Shown one piece after another: positions 51,149-59,549 of a stretch of DNA of 64,000 nucleotides (position 1 is its first letter; each line of letters starts with the position of its first letter). The stretch is from NCBI RefSeq assembly GCF_018130825.1, contig NZ_JAFCJS010000002.1, forward strand, positions 744,001-808,000, written 5' to 3'. The notes under the pieces are model-generated. The model did not search any database, was not told where the DNA came from, and worked only from the letters and a program-made list of their open reading frames with translations. A program made the translations under genes and the position numbers. The DNA is from Bradyrhizobium liaoningense (GTDB lineage: Bacteria; Pseudomonadota; Alphaproteobacteria; Rhizobiales; Xanthobacteraceae).

Positions 51149-51173
51149 GGCTGGCTCTGCCCACGTAACTACT

Positions 51174-51253
51174 GTCATTCCGGGGCGGCTCGAAGAGCCG
51201 AACCCGGAATCTCGAGATTCCGGGTCTGGTCCTTCGGACCATCGCGGAATGAC
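51174..51253. repeat. Palindromic repeat, CATTCCGGGG family
   Basis: GTCATTCCGGGGC at 51174 pairs with GCGGAATGAC at the end. Inner arms are GAACCCGGAATCTC and GAGATTCCGGGTC. It follows the aminotransferase gene. Confidence 0.8.
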
Positions 51254-51337
51254 GGCATCTGTGGCAGCGCTCGATGCCACTTCCCCGCAAGCGGGGCGAG
51301 GCGAAGGAAGCACCGCATTCGCAGCCACCAACACGTG

Positions 51338-51362
51338 GATGCCCGGCACGAGGCCGGGCATG
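51338..51362. repeat. Short hairpin GATGCCCGGC / GCCGGGCATG
   Basis: Nearly perfect arms around ACGAG. It resembles an arm of the element at 37346-37460 and sits between the aminotransferase and the His-rich membrane protein, which are convergent. Confidence 0.6.
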
Positions 51363-51405
51363 ACGTAACCATCAGACATCGGAGTGTGTCGTGTGCGCCG
51401 CGCGC

Positions 51406-52065
51406 TCAGGCGTGCTGCTCTTCGAGCACGGGCTCGTTGATGAGGCCCAGCGTGTGCTCGGGGTTGAGGTGCAGGCCGGGGTCCATCAGCTCGCCGCGCA
51501 TCAAAGCGAGCGGAGCGCCGCGATAGAGCATCAGGTCGTGGAAGGGATCCGTCAGGATCTTGGTCATCCAGACGAGGCCGGTCTCGACGTCGCGGATGAA
51601 GAACAGGTGCACGGTGCGGAACAGAAGACCGCCGCCGCCGACCACGAGCCAGATCTTCGCCACCTGACGCATGAAGTCGGTCGCGCTGGCCCAGGGCGTG
51701 AACAGGCCGAACAGCGTCGGATCGACGACCAGCACCAGCGGCGACAGCGCCCAGATCGCCATCAGCACCACCTTGCGCTGAAGATTGTAGCCGACCTTGA
51801 TCTCTTCCTTGTACTCGTGCGTCGCCTGGTTGATGTGGTCGTAAGTGTGCGGCTCGAAGAAGAAATGACCGGCCTGGCGCGAGGTCATCGACACCAGCCA
51901 GCCGACCAGCGCGGAGACCACGGGATCGATGAACAGCCAGACATAGGCGAAGAGGAAGCTCAGCGCGCTGACGAAGTGCAGGCTCTGATTGATGCGGCTG
52001 TGGTGATAGTAGCGATGGTCGTCCCAGCGCTGGATCCGCAGCTGCTCGAGATAGTTCTTGATCAT
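51406..52065 (-). CDS. His-rich integral membrane protein, possibly Mpo1-like
   Basis: A 219-residue protein with about four membrane segments (near 30-46, 48-62, 95-115 and 140-155). Clustered histidines in DDHRYYHHSRINQSLHF (His17, 21, 22, 30), RQAGHFFFEP (His67), and His73, 77 and 83 resemble metal-binding boxes. The GHxxxE-like segment and the N-x3-H pattern recall the Mpo1/YGL010w (DUF962) family of fatty-acid dioxygenases, but the match is weak. The start at 52065 has GGGGGAG upstream. Confidence 0.6.
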   Translation of the reverse strand: MIKNYLEQLRIQRWDDHRYYHHSRINQSLHFVSALSFLFAYVWLFIDPVVSALVGWLVSMTSRQAGHFFFEPHTYDHINQATHEYKEEIKVGYNLQRKVVLMAIWALSPLVLVVDPTLFGLFTPWASATDFMRQVAKIWLVVGGGGLLFRTVHLFFIRDVETGLVWMTKILTDPFHDLMLYRGAPLALMRGELMDPGLHLNPEHTLGLINEPVLEEQHA

Positions 52066-52183
52066 GCTCTCCCCCAAATGCTTTCGGGTTCAGGATTTAC
52101 AGGGATTCGATGTAGGCCGTGTGACATCATCATTTTGTCATGTGACGATGTGCAGCGGCGCGATGACGCACGTCTTACTCTCT

Positions 52184-52294
52184 CTCCTCATCCCGAGGAG
52201 CGCGGCACGCGCGTCTCGAAGGATGAAGGCCGAGCTGCAGCAGCGGGGGCCTTCATGGTTCGAGACGGCGCTTCGCGCCTCCTCACCATGAGGA
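52184..52294. repeat. Palindromic repeat, CTCATCCCGAGGAG family
   Basis: Long imperfect arms begin CTCCTCATCCCGAGGAGCGC (52184) and end with GCGCCTCCTCACCATGAGGAG. GTCTCGAAGGATGAAGGCC and GGCCTTCATGGTTCGAGAC form the inner arms. It lies between the His-rich membrane protein and the methyltransferase. Confidence 0.8.
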
Positions 52295-52301
52295 GCGACA
52301 G

Positions 52302-52991
52302 TCAGGCCGCCTTGGCGACGTCGACCTTGCGGAAGCGCACCAGCGAGAAATGACCGAGCGGCGGGATCAGGCGGCGCTCGGCGAGCTCGACGCCTTTGGC
52401 ACCGGCCAGCCACTTCGCATAGCGCGACCAGGCGAACTCGGCAGTGCGGAAGCCGAACGGACGCACCACCGGCTGGAGCTTCTGCTCGATGAAGCGGCGC
52501 ATGCCGGCATCCGCGCTGACCCGGGTCAGGATGATCAGCTCGCCGCCGGGACGCAGCACGCGAGCGAATTCGTCGAGCGCCTTCTCCGGATTCGGCACGG
52601 CGGTGACGACATACTGCGCCATCACCACGTCGAACGAGTTGTCGGGGAATTCGAGCTTCTCGGCGTCCATCACCGCGAGCCCCTCGACGTTCTTCAGCTT
52701 GCCCTCGGCGACGCGCTGGCGCGCCTTGTCGAGCATGGCTTCCGAAATGTCGGTGCCGAAGATGCGCAGGTGCGGCGCATAGAGCGGCAGCGAGATGCCG
52801 GTGCCGACACCGACCTCGAGCACACGGCCCCCGATCTTGTTGGTGGCTGCGATCGCGGCCGCCCGGCCCTTGGCGAACACGCCGCCGAACACGAGATCGT
52901 AGACGGGCGCCCAGCGATCGTAGGCCTGCTCGACCGTGCCGCGGGTGAGGTCGAGCTGCTGGGTGCCGTCAAGGTTCATGATCTTAGCCAT
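52302..52991 (-). CDS. SAM-dependent methyltransferase, Rhodobacter-type PmtA-like
   Basis: A 229-residue class I methyltransferase. Motif I is VLEVGVGTG (57-65), with FGTDISEAMLDKA and DNSFDVVMAQYVV following. The pattern YDRWAPVYDLVFG before motif I resembles Rhodobacter-type phosphatidylethanolamine N-methyltransferases (PmtA/PmtX) and UbiE. I prefer a phospholipid methyltransferase, which would make methylated PE or phosphatidylcholine, but substrate assignment is an inference. It starts 33 bp after the glycosyltransferase gene and shares its direction. Confidence 0.7.
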   Translation of the reverse strand: MAKIMNLDGTQQLDLTRGTVEQAYDRWAPVYDLVFGGVFAKGRAAAIAATNKIGGRVLEVGVGTGISLPLYAPHLRIFGTDISEAMLDKARQRVAEGKLKNVEGLAVMDAEKLEFPDNSFDVVMAQYVVTAVPNPEKALDEFARVLRPGGELIILTRVSADAGMRRFIEQKLQPVVRPFGFRTAEFAWSRYAKWLAGAKGVELAERRLIPPLGHFSLVRFRKVDVAKAA

Positions 52992-53024
52992 CGATGAGGT
53001 TCTCGCTGTGGTTCGAAATTGAGA

Positions 53025-54077
53025 TCAACCGCGCACCGGCCGCCGCGCCATGCGAGGCGAGGCGCGCAGGACGCGGCTGGGCTGAAGTGACGTGAGATTT
53101 CCGACGAACTGGCGCGCGCTGTTCTCCCAGGAACGCTCCAGCGCGAAATTACGGCAGGTCTCGCGCGACATGGTGAGTGCGCGCAGGCACGCGGTACGCA
53201 AATCGTGGTCGATCGCGCCGATCGGATGATCGGCGATGACGTCCTTGGGACCCGTCACCGGAAACGCCGCAACCGGCGTGCCGCAGGCGAGCGCCTCGAG
53301 CTGCACCACGCCAAAGGTGTCGGTCAGGCTCGGGAACACGAACACGTCGGCGGCGGCCAGATGCGCGGTGAGATCCGCGCCCTTCTTCTCGCCGAGGAAG
53401 ACGGCATCAGGATACTTCTTCTCCAGCGCCGCCTTCTGCGGACCATCGCCGACGACGACCTTGGTGCCGGGCAGGTCGAGCGAGAGAAACGCTTCGAGAT
53501 TCTTCTCCACCGCGACGCGGCCCATGGTCATGAAGATCGGGCCCGGGAGGTCGAGCTTGGCGGGATGATCGGGATGGAACAGCTCTGTGTTGACGCCGCG
53601 CGTCCAGAAGCCGAGCCGCTTGAAGCCGCGCTCCGACAGCTCCTGCCGCAGCGAGGGCGTCGCCACCATGGTCATGGCGGCGGCATCGTGGAAATGGCGC
53701 AGCACGGCATAGCCGACGGCATCGGGGATGCCCGTCCGCACCGAGACGTATTCCGGGAAGCGCGTCGTATAGGAGGTGGTGAAGGCGAGTCCGTTGCGGC
53801 GGCAATAGGCCCGCGCGGCCCAGCCGATCGGGCCTTCGGTTGCGATGTGCAGCGCTTCGGGCGCCGCCTTTTCGATCCGCCGCGCGATTTCTTTGCTGCT
53901 CGGCAGTGCGATGCGCAGGCCCGGATAGGTCGGCAGCGGCCAGGAGGGAAAGCCGTCCGGGGTGAGGAAGTCGATCTCGACATCGAGCGCCTCGGCCGCG
54001 TTCGCCAGCGAGGTCAGGGTGCGGACCACACCGTTGACCTGCGGATGCCAGGCGTCCGTCGCGATTAATACCCGCAT
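53025..54077 (-). CDS. Family 4 glycosyltransferase
   Basis: A 350-residue GT-B enzyme. The N-terminal domain starts with MRVLIATDAWHPQVNGVVRT and contains HIATEGPIGWAARAYC. The C-terminal donor domain contains FVFPSLTDTFGVVQLEALA, the GT4 retaining-enzyme glutamate region. The overall pattern resembles the MgtA/SqdX-type lipid or mannosyl transferases. Its close linkage with the PmtA-like methyltransferase suggests a role in membrane lipids. I chose the start at 54077 over an upstream ATG at 54122 by similarity. Confidence 0.85.
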   Translation of the reverse strand: MRVLIATDAWHPQVNGVVRTLTSLANAAEALDVEIDFLTPDGFPSWPLPTYPGLRIALPSSKEIARRIEKAAPEALHIATEGPIGWAARAYCRRNGLAFTTSYTTRFPEYVSVRTGIPDAVGYAVLRHFHDAAAMTMVATPSLRQELSERGFKRLGFWTRGVNTELFHPDHPAKLDLPGPIFMTMGRVAVEKNLEAFLSLDLPGTKVVVGDGPQKAALEKKYPDAVFLGEKKGADLTAHLAAADVFVFPSLTDTFGVVQLEALACGTPVAAFPVTGPKDVIADHPIGAIDHDLRTACLRALTMSRETCRNFALERSWENSARQFVGNLTSLQPSRVLRASPRMARRPVRG

Positions 54078-54351
54078 GGGGAAATCCCGAGAGTTTGATG
54101 ATTCTCGGCTTTCGACCATCAACCAAGGATATTTCAGGCGTGTGACGTCATAGAAGTGTCGGCCCGCTGTTTTGTTCGTTAACGGAGCCCTGCAGCCACG
54201 AAACTGTCATGAAACAATCCTTGCCGCGATGAAACCGTTTTCGGTTTTCCGCGCAAACGTCCCGAAACTTGTTTCCCTTAGTGATTTACGCAACGGAGCA
54301 CCGCAACGGTGCCGGGGTGACCACGAACACCCGCGCAAACAGGGGCGATCA

Positions 54352-55077
54352 ATGTTCAATCTGGGCACGTTCAAGACGTATTCGCGCGCCGTTGCTTTTG
54401 GCGCAGTCGCGATCTCCGCGATCGCATTCGCAGGTCCGGCCAAGGCCGCGCCGGTGCAGCTCTTCCCGTTCTTCCAGCCGCTGCCGCCGATGGCCGCGCC
54501 GCAGCCGCTGCAACCCTATCAGCCGTATCAGCCCTATCAGGCGCCAACCTACCAGACCGAGCCGTCCGATGATCAGGACGTGGTCGAGACGCCGGCCCGC
54601 TTCCGCCGCCAGACCGTCGCTTACGCGACGCGCGAGGCGCCGGGCACGATCATCATCGATACGCCCAACACCTATCTCTATTACGTGCTCGGCAACGGCC
54701 AGGCGCTGCGCTACGGCATCGGCGTCGGCCGCGACGGTTTCACATGGTCGGGCATCCAGTCGGTGACCAGGAAGGCCGAGTGGCCGGCCTGGACCCCGCC
54801 GCCGGAAATGATCGCCCGCCAGCCCTATCTGCCGCGCCACATGGCCGGCGGCCCCGGCAACCCGTTAGGGGCCCGCGCCATGTATCTCGGCGGCACCATC
54901 TACCGCATCCACGGCACCAACGCCCCCGAGACCATCGGCAAGCGCGTCTCGTCCGGCTGCATCCGCCTGACCAATGACGACGTCACCGACCTCTATTCCC
55001 GCGTCAACGTCGGCACCAAGGTGATCGTGCTGCCGATGACGGAACGCCGCGCGGATCTCGGCTCCGCGACGCGCTGA
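54352..55077 (+). CDS. L,D-transpeptidase (YkuD domain)
   Basis: A 241-residue periplasmic enzyme that makes 3-3 crosslinks in peptidoglycan or anchors proteins to it. It has a signal peptide (cleavage near AKA-AP, residue 32), a repetitive Pro/Tyr/Gln segment (QPYQPYQPYQ), and a YkuD domain (about 98-230) ending in HGTNAPETIGKRVSSGCIRL. The catalytic Cys is Cys203 and the His is His187. ATG at 54352 has AGGGGCG upstream. A strong terminator follows. Confidence 0.93.
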   Translation: MFNLGTFKTYSRAVAFGAVAISAIAFAGPAKAAPVQLFPFFQPLPPMAAPQPLQPYQPYQPYQAPTYQTEPSDDQDVVETPARFRRQTVAYATREAPGTIIIDTPNTYLYYVLGNGQALRYGIGVGRDGFTWSGIQSVTRKAEWPAWTPPPEMIARQPYLPRHMAGGPGNPLGARAMYLGGTIYRIHGTNAPETIGKRVSSGCIRLTNDDVTDLYSRVNVGTKVIVLPMTERRADLGSATR

Positions 55078-55098
55078 AGCGACAGGACATTGTGACGC

Positions 55099-55130
55099 AA
55101 ACGGCCCCGGAACCCGCCGGGGCCGTTTTC
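55099..55130 (+). terminator. Intrinsic terminator after the L,D-transpeptidase gene
   Basis: AAACGGCCCCGG (55099-55110) pairs with CCGGGGCCGTTT (55117-55128) across a 6-base loop, with TTTT at 55126-55129. Confidence 0.88.
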
Positions 55131-55189
55131 GTTTGCCCTCGACATTCCGGCGCGCGCTCGCTGCGGCGCGTTTCGCCATGGAGGCGCAG

Positions 55190-55609
55190 ATGCGACAACG
55201 CCAGCAAACATCGCCAAGCACATGGCTGCGCACGATTGTCGGTGCGGGAGCACTGACGTCGCTCCTTTCCGCCCCCTCCTCCGTGGCGCAGCAGCCGGCA
55301 AGCGATCCGGCGGCTCAGCAGGCCTTCAACAATGCCTGCCGCACCTGCCACTCCGTGAAGGAAGGCGACAACCGCCTTGGTCCCAACCTCAACAAGATCG
55401 TCGGACGCAAGGCCGGTTCGCTGCCGGACTACAATTATTCGTCCTCGATGAAAGAAGCCGGCTTCGTCTGGGACCAGGACAAGCTCACCCGCTTCATGGT
55501 CAAGCCGGACGAGGTCGTATCCGGCAACAAGATGCAGCCTTATGGCGGCATCCCGGCAGAGGAAGCGGGCAAGATCGTTGCGTATCTGCAGGCGGCGGGT
55601 GCGCAATAG
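55190..55609 (+). CDS. Class I c-type cytochrome
   Basis: A 139-residue exported electron carrier. An N-terminal signal segment (about 1-33, ending SVAQQ) precedes a single CRTCH heme site (50-54). The likely axial methionine is Met115 in GNKMQPYGG, and LGPNLNKIVGRKAG is typical of cytochrome c2/c550. The start at 55190 has GGAGG 5 bases upstream, which is why I prefer it to the ATG at 55178. It is convergent with the NTF2-like gene. Confidence 0.92.
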   Translation: MRQRQQTSPSTWLRTIVGAGALTSLLSAPSSVAQQPASDPAAQQAFNNACRTCHSVKEGDNRLGPNLNKIVGRKAGSLPDYNYSSSMKEAGFVWDQDKLTRFMVKPDEVVSGNKMQPYGGIPAEEAGKIVAYLQAAGAQ

Positions 55610-55622
55610 GATTGCGGCGGCG

Positions 55623-56018
55623 CTAGGTGGCCACCGGCTCATGCCGTCGCTCGACATGGAACGATTTCGCCGTGATCAGCCAGACATCGTGGATGCGGTG
55701 ATATGCGAGATAGTCAACGTACTGGAGCAGATCGATCCGAACGCGAACCTTCACTAAGGCTTGCACTGGCGACGCCAGATCGATGAGCAATACCTCCTGA
55801 AGGCGGGGTGCGTTCTTCGACTTGGGCGACGGGGTCGAGGCCAGCATCGTCCTGTAGTCGCGGACCGGCAATATCCGCAACTCGCCATCGCGAAATCCGT
55901 GGAGCTGCGCGGTCGGCGCAAAGACGCGGTCGAACTGCGAAACGTCGTTGTCGTACATCAGCGTGAAGTAGCGTTCGACGGCCTCCAGCAGAGGGGCGAT
56001 GTTCGGGCTTTCGGTCAT
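55623..56018 (-). CDS. NTF2-like (SnoaL/lumazine-binding-like) protein
   Basis: A 131-residue soluble protein. Its helix-then-sheet pattern (LLEAVERYFTLMYDNDVSQF, later YHRIHDVWLITAKSFHVE) fits the NTF2-like superfamily, close to the putative lumazine-binding group. No catalytic residues can be assigned. It is divergent from the Lrp regulator gene, with a perfect palindrome between, so it is probably the regulated target. Confidence 0.75.
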   Translation of the reverse strand: MTESPNIAPLLEAVERYFTLMYDNDVSQFDRVFAPTAQLHGFRDGELRILPVRDYRTMLASTPSPKSKNAPRLQEVLLIDLASPVQALVKVRVRIDLLQYVDYLAYHRIHDVWLITAKSFHVERRHEPVAT

Positions 56019-56107
56019 GGCTCACTCCATCAGCAACAAGATCGGAGCAACCCATCCCACGGAAAGCCGAGGCATGTCCTTGCGAACTGGGCTAGTCTCG
56101 ACGGCTC

Positions 56108-56125
56108 GGGCGCAATATTGCGCCC
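56108..56125. promoter_or_regulatory. Perfect 18-bp palindrome GGGCGCAATATTGCGCCC
   Basis: Located between the divergent NTF2-like and Lrp starts, 26 bp before the Lrp ATG. The AT core with GC-rich flanks and perfect symmetry suits an Lrp/AsnC dimer site. Confidence 0.75.
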
Positions 56126-56150
56126 TTCTCGATCCAACAGGATGCGGTTC

Positions 56151-56636
56151 ATGCCAAAATGCGAGCTGGATGCGATCGACCGGCGCATCGTCACCGAACT
56201 CCAGACCAATGCCCGACTGAGCAACATCGAGCTGGCGGACAAGGTCGGACTGTCACCGTCGCCCTGCCTGCGTCGGGTGCGTCGACTGGAACGGGACGGC
56301 TATATCGACGGTTACCGCGCCTCCCTGCGGCGCAGCCGCCTCGGGCTCGGCTTCTCGGCCTTCCTCGGGGTCAAGATCAACGGCCATGCCAACGACCAGG
56401 CGCTGAGCTTCGAAAGGACCGTCGTTGCCATGCCCGAGGTCGTTGCCTGCCACCTCGTCTCCGGCGAAGCCGACTACCTCCTCGAGATCGTCGTGCCCGA
56501 GCTCGAGGATTACCAGCGCTTCCTCGTCGACAAGCTGCTCAACCTGCCGATCGTGCAGGAGGTTCGCAGCAGCATCGCGCTCCAGACGCTCAAGGCCGGC
56601 GCACCTCTGCCGCTGGCGCACCTGGCTTCGTCATGA
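56151..56636 (+). CDS. Lrp/AsnC-family transcriptional regulator
   Basis: A 161-residue regulator with an AsnC winged helix (LDAIDRRIVTELQTNARLSN, then LADKVGLSPSPCLRRVRRL) and a C-terminal RAM ligand-binding domain (about 70-150). I chose ATG at 56151, since AGGATG lies about 8 bases before it; ATG 56142 has no room for a site. The stop overlaps the acetyltransferase start (ATGA), so the two form an operon. Confidence 0.92.
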   Translation: MPKCELDAIDRRIVTELQTNARLSNIELADKVGLSPSPCLRRVRRLERDGYIDGYRASLRRSRLGLGFSAFLGVKINGHANDQALSFERTVVAMPEVVACHLVSGEADYLLEIVVPELEDYQRFLVDKLLNLPIVQEVRSSIALQTLKAGAPLPLAHLASS

Positions 56637-57130
56637 TCAGACTGCTGACATCCGCCGACGCGGCGCTGTATCGCCCGATCAGGCTGGAAGCCCTCGCCGC
56701 GCATCCCGAAGCCTTTGCCAGTGCGTTCGCGCGCGAGCAGGAAAAGCCGCTTGCCTGGTTCGAGGAGCGTCTCACGACGTCGGATGTCTTCGGCGCCTTT
56801 ATCGCGGAGGAGCTTGTCGGCGTCGCCGGCTTCTGGCGGCAAGAAGGCGCCAAGACCGAGCACAAGGCCGTTCTCTGGGGCATGTATGTACGCCCCGATG
56901 CGCGAAAATCCGGCATGGCGCGACGCCTCGTCGACGCGGTCGCGGCACATGCCGCAGAGCGGGTCGAACAGCTCCAGCTTGCCGTCGTCAGCGAGAACGC
57001 GGCCGCTATCCGGCTCTACACGGCCGCCGGGTTCGTTGAGTACGGCCGCGAGGTGGAAGCCCTCAAGCTGGACGGCCGATACTTCGATGAAATCCTGATG
57101 GCCTTGTTCTTCGACCGAAGCGGCAAGTGA
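56633..57130 (+). CDS. GNAT-family N-acetyltransferase
   Basis: A 165-residue acetyltransferase using acetyl-CoA. The GNAT core has WGMYVRPDARKSGMARRLVD (the acetyl-CoA loop) and VVSENAAAIRLYTAAGFVEYG. The acceptor is unknown. It is translationally coupled to the Lrp regulator by a 4-base overlap, so its substrate may be related to the Lrp effector, perhaps an amino acid. Confidence 0.9.
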   Translation: MIRLLTSADAALYRPIRLEALAAHPEAFASAFAREQEKPLAWFEERLTTSDVFGAFIAEELVGVAGFWRQEGAKTEHKAVLWGMYVRPDARKSGMARRLVDAVAAHAAERVEQLQLAVVSENAAAIRLYTAAGFVEYGREVEALKLDGRYFDEILMALFFDRSGK

Positions 57131-57131
57131 C

Positions 57132-57159
57132 AAAAGCCATCCGGTTCTCATCGGATGGC
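57132..57159 (-). terminator. Terminator between convergent GNAT and small membrane protein genes
   Basis: GCCATCCG (57136-57143) and CGGATGGC (57152-57159) form the stem. On the minus strand it is followed by TTTTG, so it ends the minus-strand transcript, and it may also work in the other direction. Confidence 0.75.
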
Positions 57160-57162
57160 GCC

Positions 57163-57423
57163 TCACCGCTCCGCGATCAACCTCAGCCAAGCCGCCGAAT
57201 GAAACGCGCTCATCAAGAGATACATCGGCACCATGCCGCCGAGCAGAGACCCCTGCCCGGCACCGCACAGCATGTCCGCCGGGCCGCCACTGATCACGGC
57301 GGTCAGCATGGCCATGACCGCGAAGGTGGGCGTCGCCGCCAAGGCCAGCCATCTGGCGAGGCGGCGCGCGGCCGTCACGCCATCGCGGCTGGCGGACGCA
57401 GTTGCGCTGACGGGACTAGTCAC
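57163..57423 (-). CDS. Small two-helix membrane protein, GTG start, overlapping the DUF899 gene
   Basis: An 86-residue protein starting with GTG at 57423 and overlapping the DUF899 stop by 8 bases. Two hydrophobic helices (about 25-46 and 56-75) contain ALAATPTFAVMAMLTAVISG and MVPMYLLMSAFHSAAWL. The longer frame above it only shadows DUF899. No family function known. Tight coupling to DUF899 suggests a shared role. Confidence 0.7.
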   Translation of the reverse strand: MTSPVSATASASRDGVTAARRLARWLALAATPTFAVMAMLTAVISGGPADMLCGAGQGSLLGGMVPMYLLMSAFHSAAWLRLIAER

Positions 57424-58210
57424 GACCTTCCGCGGCCTCCTTGCGAAACGCTTTCTCGCCGGCATCCGAGATCTCGACCCATCTCTTGTCGGGCGCGGCG
57501 CCTTCCGCGTAGCTGTCGTGCCAGTTCCACCATTTGTAGGTCGGCGTCTGCGGATAGCCCTTCGGTGAATCCTCCCACACCTCCTGGCGGCCGAGCGGGG
57601 TGATGTCGAGATAGTTCCAGGTGCCGCCCATCTGCTCGTCACCGCGGCTCTTGATGAAATAGGTGCGGAAGATGCGGTTGCCGTCGCGGTAGAACACGTT
57701 GGTACCGTGCCACTCGTCCACGCCGAAATCGGCATCGAAGCTGTCGGTGATGGTGACCCACGGGATCTCCCAGCCCATCCGCTTCTTCAGCCTGATGATG
57801 TCGGCCTGCGGCGCGCGCGAGGCGAACACCAGCGTGGTATCGCGGGCGTTCAGGTGCGAGACATGGGCGACCTGGTCGGCCACCATGGAGCAGCCGCGGC
57901 AGGCGTGATCGGGCCAGCCGAACACACCAGGCTCGAAGAAGGCGCGGTAGACGATCAGCTGCCTCCGGCCCTGGAACAGATCAGCCAGACTGACCTTGCC
58001 GCCGGGCCCCTCGAACGCATAGGTTTTCGCAACTTCCATCCATGGCATGCGCCGGCGCTCGGCGGCCAGGGCGTCGCGGGCACGGGTATGCGCCTTTTCC
58101 TTCACGAGCAGTTGCTGGCGGGCGGCCTCCCAGTCCTGCGCCGACACCACCGGCGGGGTCTGCATGGCGGTGTGTCCGTTGGTTCCGGCTTTTTCTGCTG
58201 ATGTCATCAT
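57416..58210 (-). CDS. DUF899 thioredoxin-like protein
   Basis: A 264-residue soluble protein of the DUF899 family. It has a thioredoxin-like core (LIVYRAFFEPGVFGWPDHAC) with a CRGC motif (in HACRGCSMVADQV) where a redox site would be expected. WHGTNVFYRDG and TPTYKWWNWHDSY are family-typical. The biochemical function is unestablished. The start could be Met1 or Met2. It is divergent from the TPR/winged-helix regulator at 58301. Confidence 0.87.
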   Translation of the reverse strand: MMTSAEKAGTNGHTAMQTPPVVSAQDWEAARQQLLVKEKAHTRARDALAAERRRMPWMEVAKTYAFEGPGGKVSLADLFQGRRQLIVYRAFFEPGVFGWPDHACRGCSMVADQVAHVSHLNARDTTLVFASRAPQADIIRLKKRMGWEIPWVTITDSFDADFGVDEWHGTNVFYRDGNRIFRTYFIKSRGDEQMGGTWNYLDITPLGRQEVWEDSPKGYPQTPTYKWWNWHDSYAEGAAPDKRWVEISDAGEKAFRKEAAEGRD

Positions 58211-58300
58211 GACTCTCCAAAGACTTTGCTTGACGTCCTGCCAACGATTTCTGGCACCAGGCGGTTGCGCGGTGGGAGTAACAAGTGTGGCGGGATTGAC

Positions 58301-59521
58301 ATGGAGTCGCTGATCACCGCCGCCGCGCGGGCGCTGGAGGCCGGCGATCCCCTCGGCGCGCTGAACCGCGTGGCGCTGCGCAACGATGCACCGTCGCTGG
58401 CGCTGCGCGGCATCGCGATGGCGCAGCTCGGCGATCTCGCCAAGGCCAAGACGCTGCTGCGCAGCGCCGCGCGCGCCTTCGGTCCGCGCGAGGCGGTGGC
58501 GCGGGCAAGATGCGTGGTGGCCGAAGCCGAGATCGCGCTGGTCTCACGCGATCTGGGATGGCCGGTGAAAACGCTCGCGGCGGCGCGCGCGACGCTCGAG
58601 AAGCACGGCGATCTCGCCAATGCGGCCCATGCGGGCCACATCGAGGCGCGCCGTCTTCTTCTGCTCGGGCGGCTCGACGAGGCCGAGCACACGCTGGCGG
58701 GGCTTGGCGCCGCACCGATTCCGCCCGCCTCCCAGGTCGTACGCGAGCTCGTGGTTGCCGGGATCGCGATCAGGCGGCTGAAAACGATGGATGCTCGCGC
58801 GGCGCTCGACCGCGCAGGCAGTGCAGCGCGGCTAGCAAAAATCCCGGCGCTCATGGCCGAGGTCGACAGCGCGAACCTGATCCTCGACACCCCGGCAGCG
58901 CGCCTGATCGCACGCGGCAGCGAACACCCGCTGCTGCTCGGAGAGGTCGAACGGCTGGCGAGTTCGACGGCGCTCGTGGTGGACACCTTCCATCACGTCG
59001 TGCGCAGGCAAGGCGTGGCCGTGCCGCTCGGAACGCGGCCGGTGCTGTTCGCACTCGCTCGCCTTCTGGCGCAGGCATGGCCCGCGGATGTCGCGCGAGA
59101 GAGATTGATTGCTGGTGCGTTTCAAGCAAGGCACGTCGATGAGTCGCACCGCGCGCGATTGCGCGTCGAGATCGGCCGGCTCCGCACCCAGCTCGGGCCG
59201 CTGGCCGACATCAGCGCGACGAAGCAAGGCTTCGTGCTGGCGCCGCGCAAGACGCGCGACGTCCTCGTGCTGGCGCGGCCCATGGAGGAAAAGCACGCCG
59301 CCGTCCTCGCCCTTCTCACCGACGGCGAGCCGTGGTCGAGCTCCGCGCTCGCCCTTGCGCTTGGGATCAGCCCGCGCACCGTGCAGCGGGCCCTCGAGGA
59401 GCTGGCGCGCTCGAACAAGGTCCAGTGCTTCGGACACGGACGGGCGCGCCGCTGGATGACGCCGCCGGTCCCGGGTTTCCCGACAGGCTTGTTACTCCCC
59501 ACACCGCTCCTAAAGACGTAA
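58301..59521 (+). CDS. TPR-repeat protein with C-terminal winged-helix DNA-binding domain
   Basis: A 406-residue putative regulator. The N-terminal 180 residues are Ala/Leu-rich helical repeats of TPR type (ALRGIAMAQLGDLAKAKTLL). A middle domain with RARLRVEIGRLRTQLG resembles an OmpR/SARP-like winged helix. The C-terminus carries a helix-turn-helix (SSSALALALGISPRTVQRAL, about residues 347-366). The start at 58301 is the first ATG. It is divergent from the DUF899 gene and 28 bp upstream of the beta-propeller gene. Confidence 0.75.
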   Translation: MESLITAAARALEAGDPLGALNRVALRNDAPSLALRGIAMAQLGDLAKAKTLLRSAARAFGPREAVARARCVVAEAEIALVSRDLGWPVKTLAAARATLEKHGDLANAAHAGHIEARRLLLLGRLDEAEHTLAGLGAAPIPPASQVVRELVVAGIAIRRLKTMDARAALDRAGSAARLAKIPALMAEVDSANLILDTPAARLIARGSEHPLLLGEVERLASSTALVVDTFHHVVRRQGVAVPLGTRPVLFALARLLAQAWPADVARERLIAGAFQARHVDESHRARLRVEIGRLRTQLGPLADISATKQGFVLAPRKTRDVLVLARPMEEKHAAVLALLTDGEPWSSSALALALGISPRTVQRALEELARSNKVQCFGHGRARRWMTPPVPGFPTGLLLPTPLLKT

Positions 59522-59549
59522 GGTGCATCGCCTCACAGGGATCAACCAC

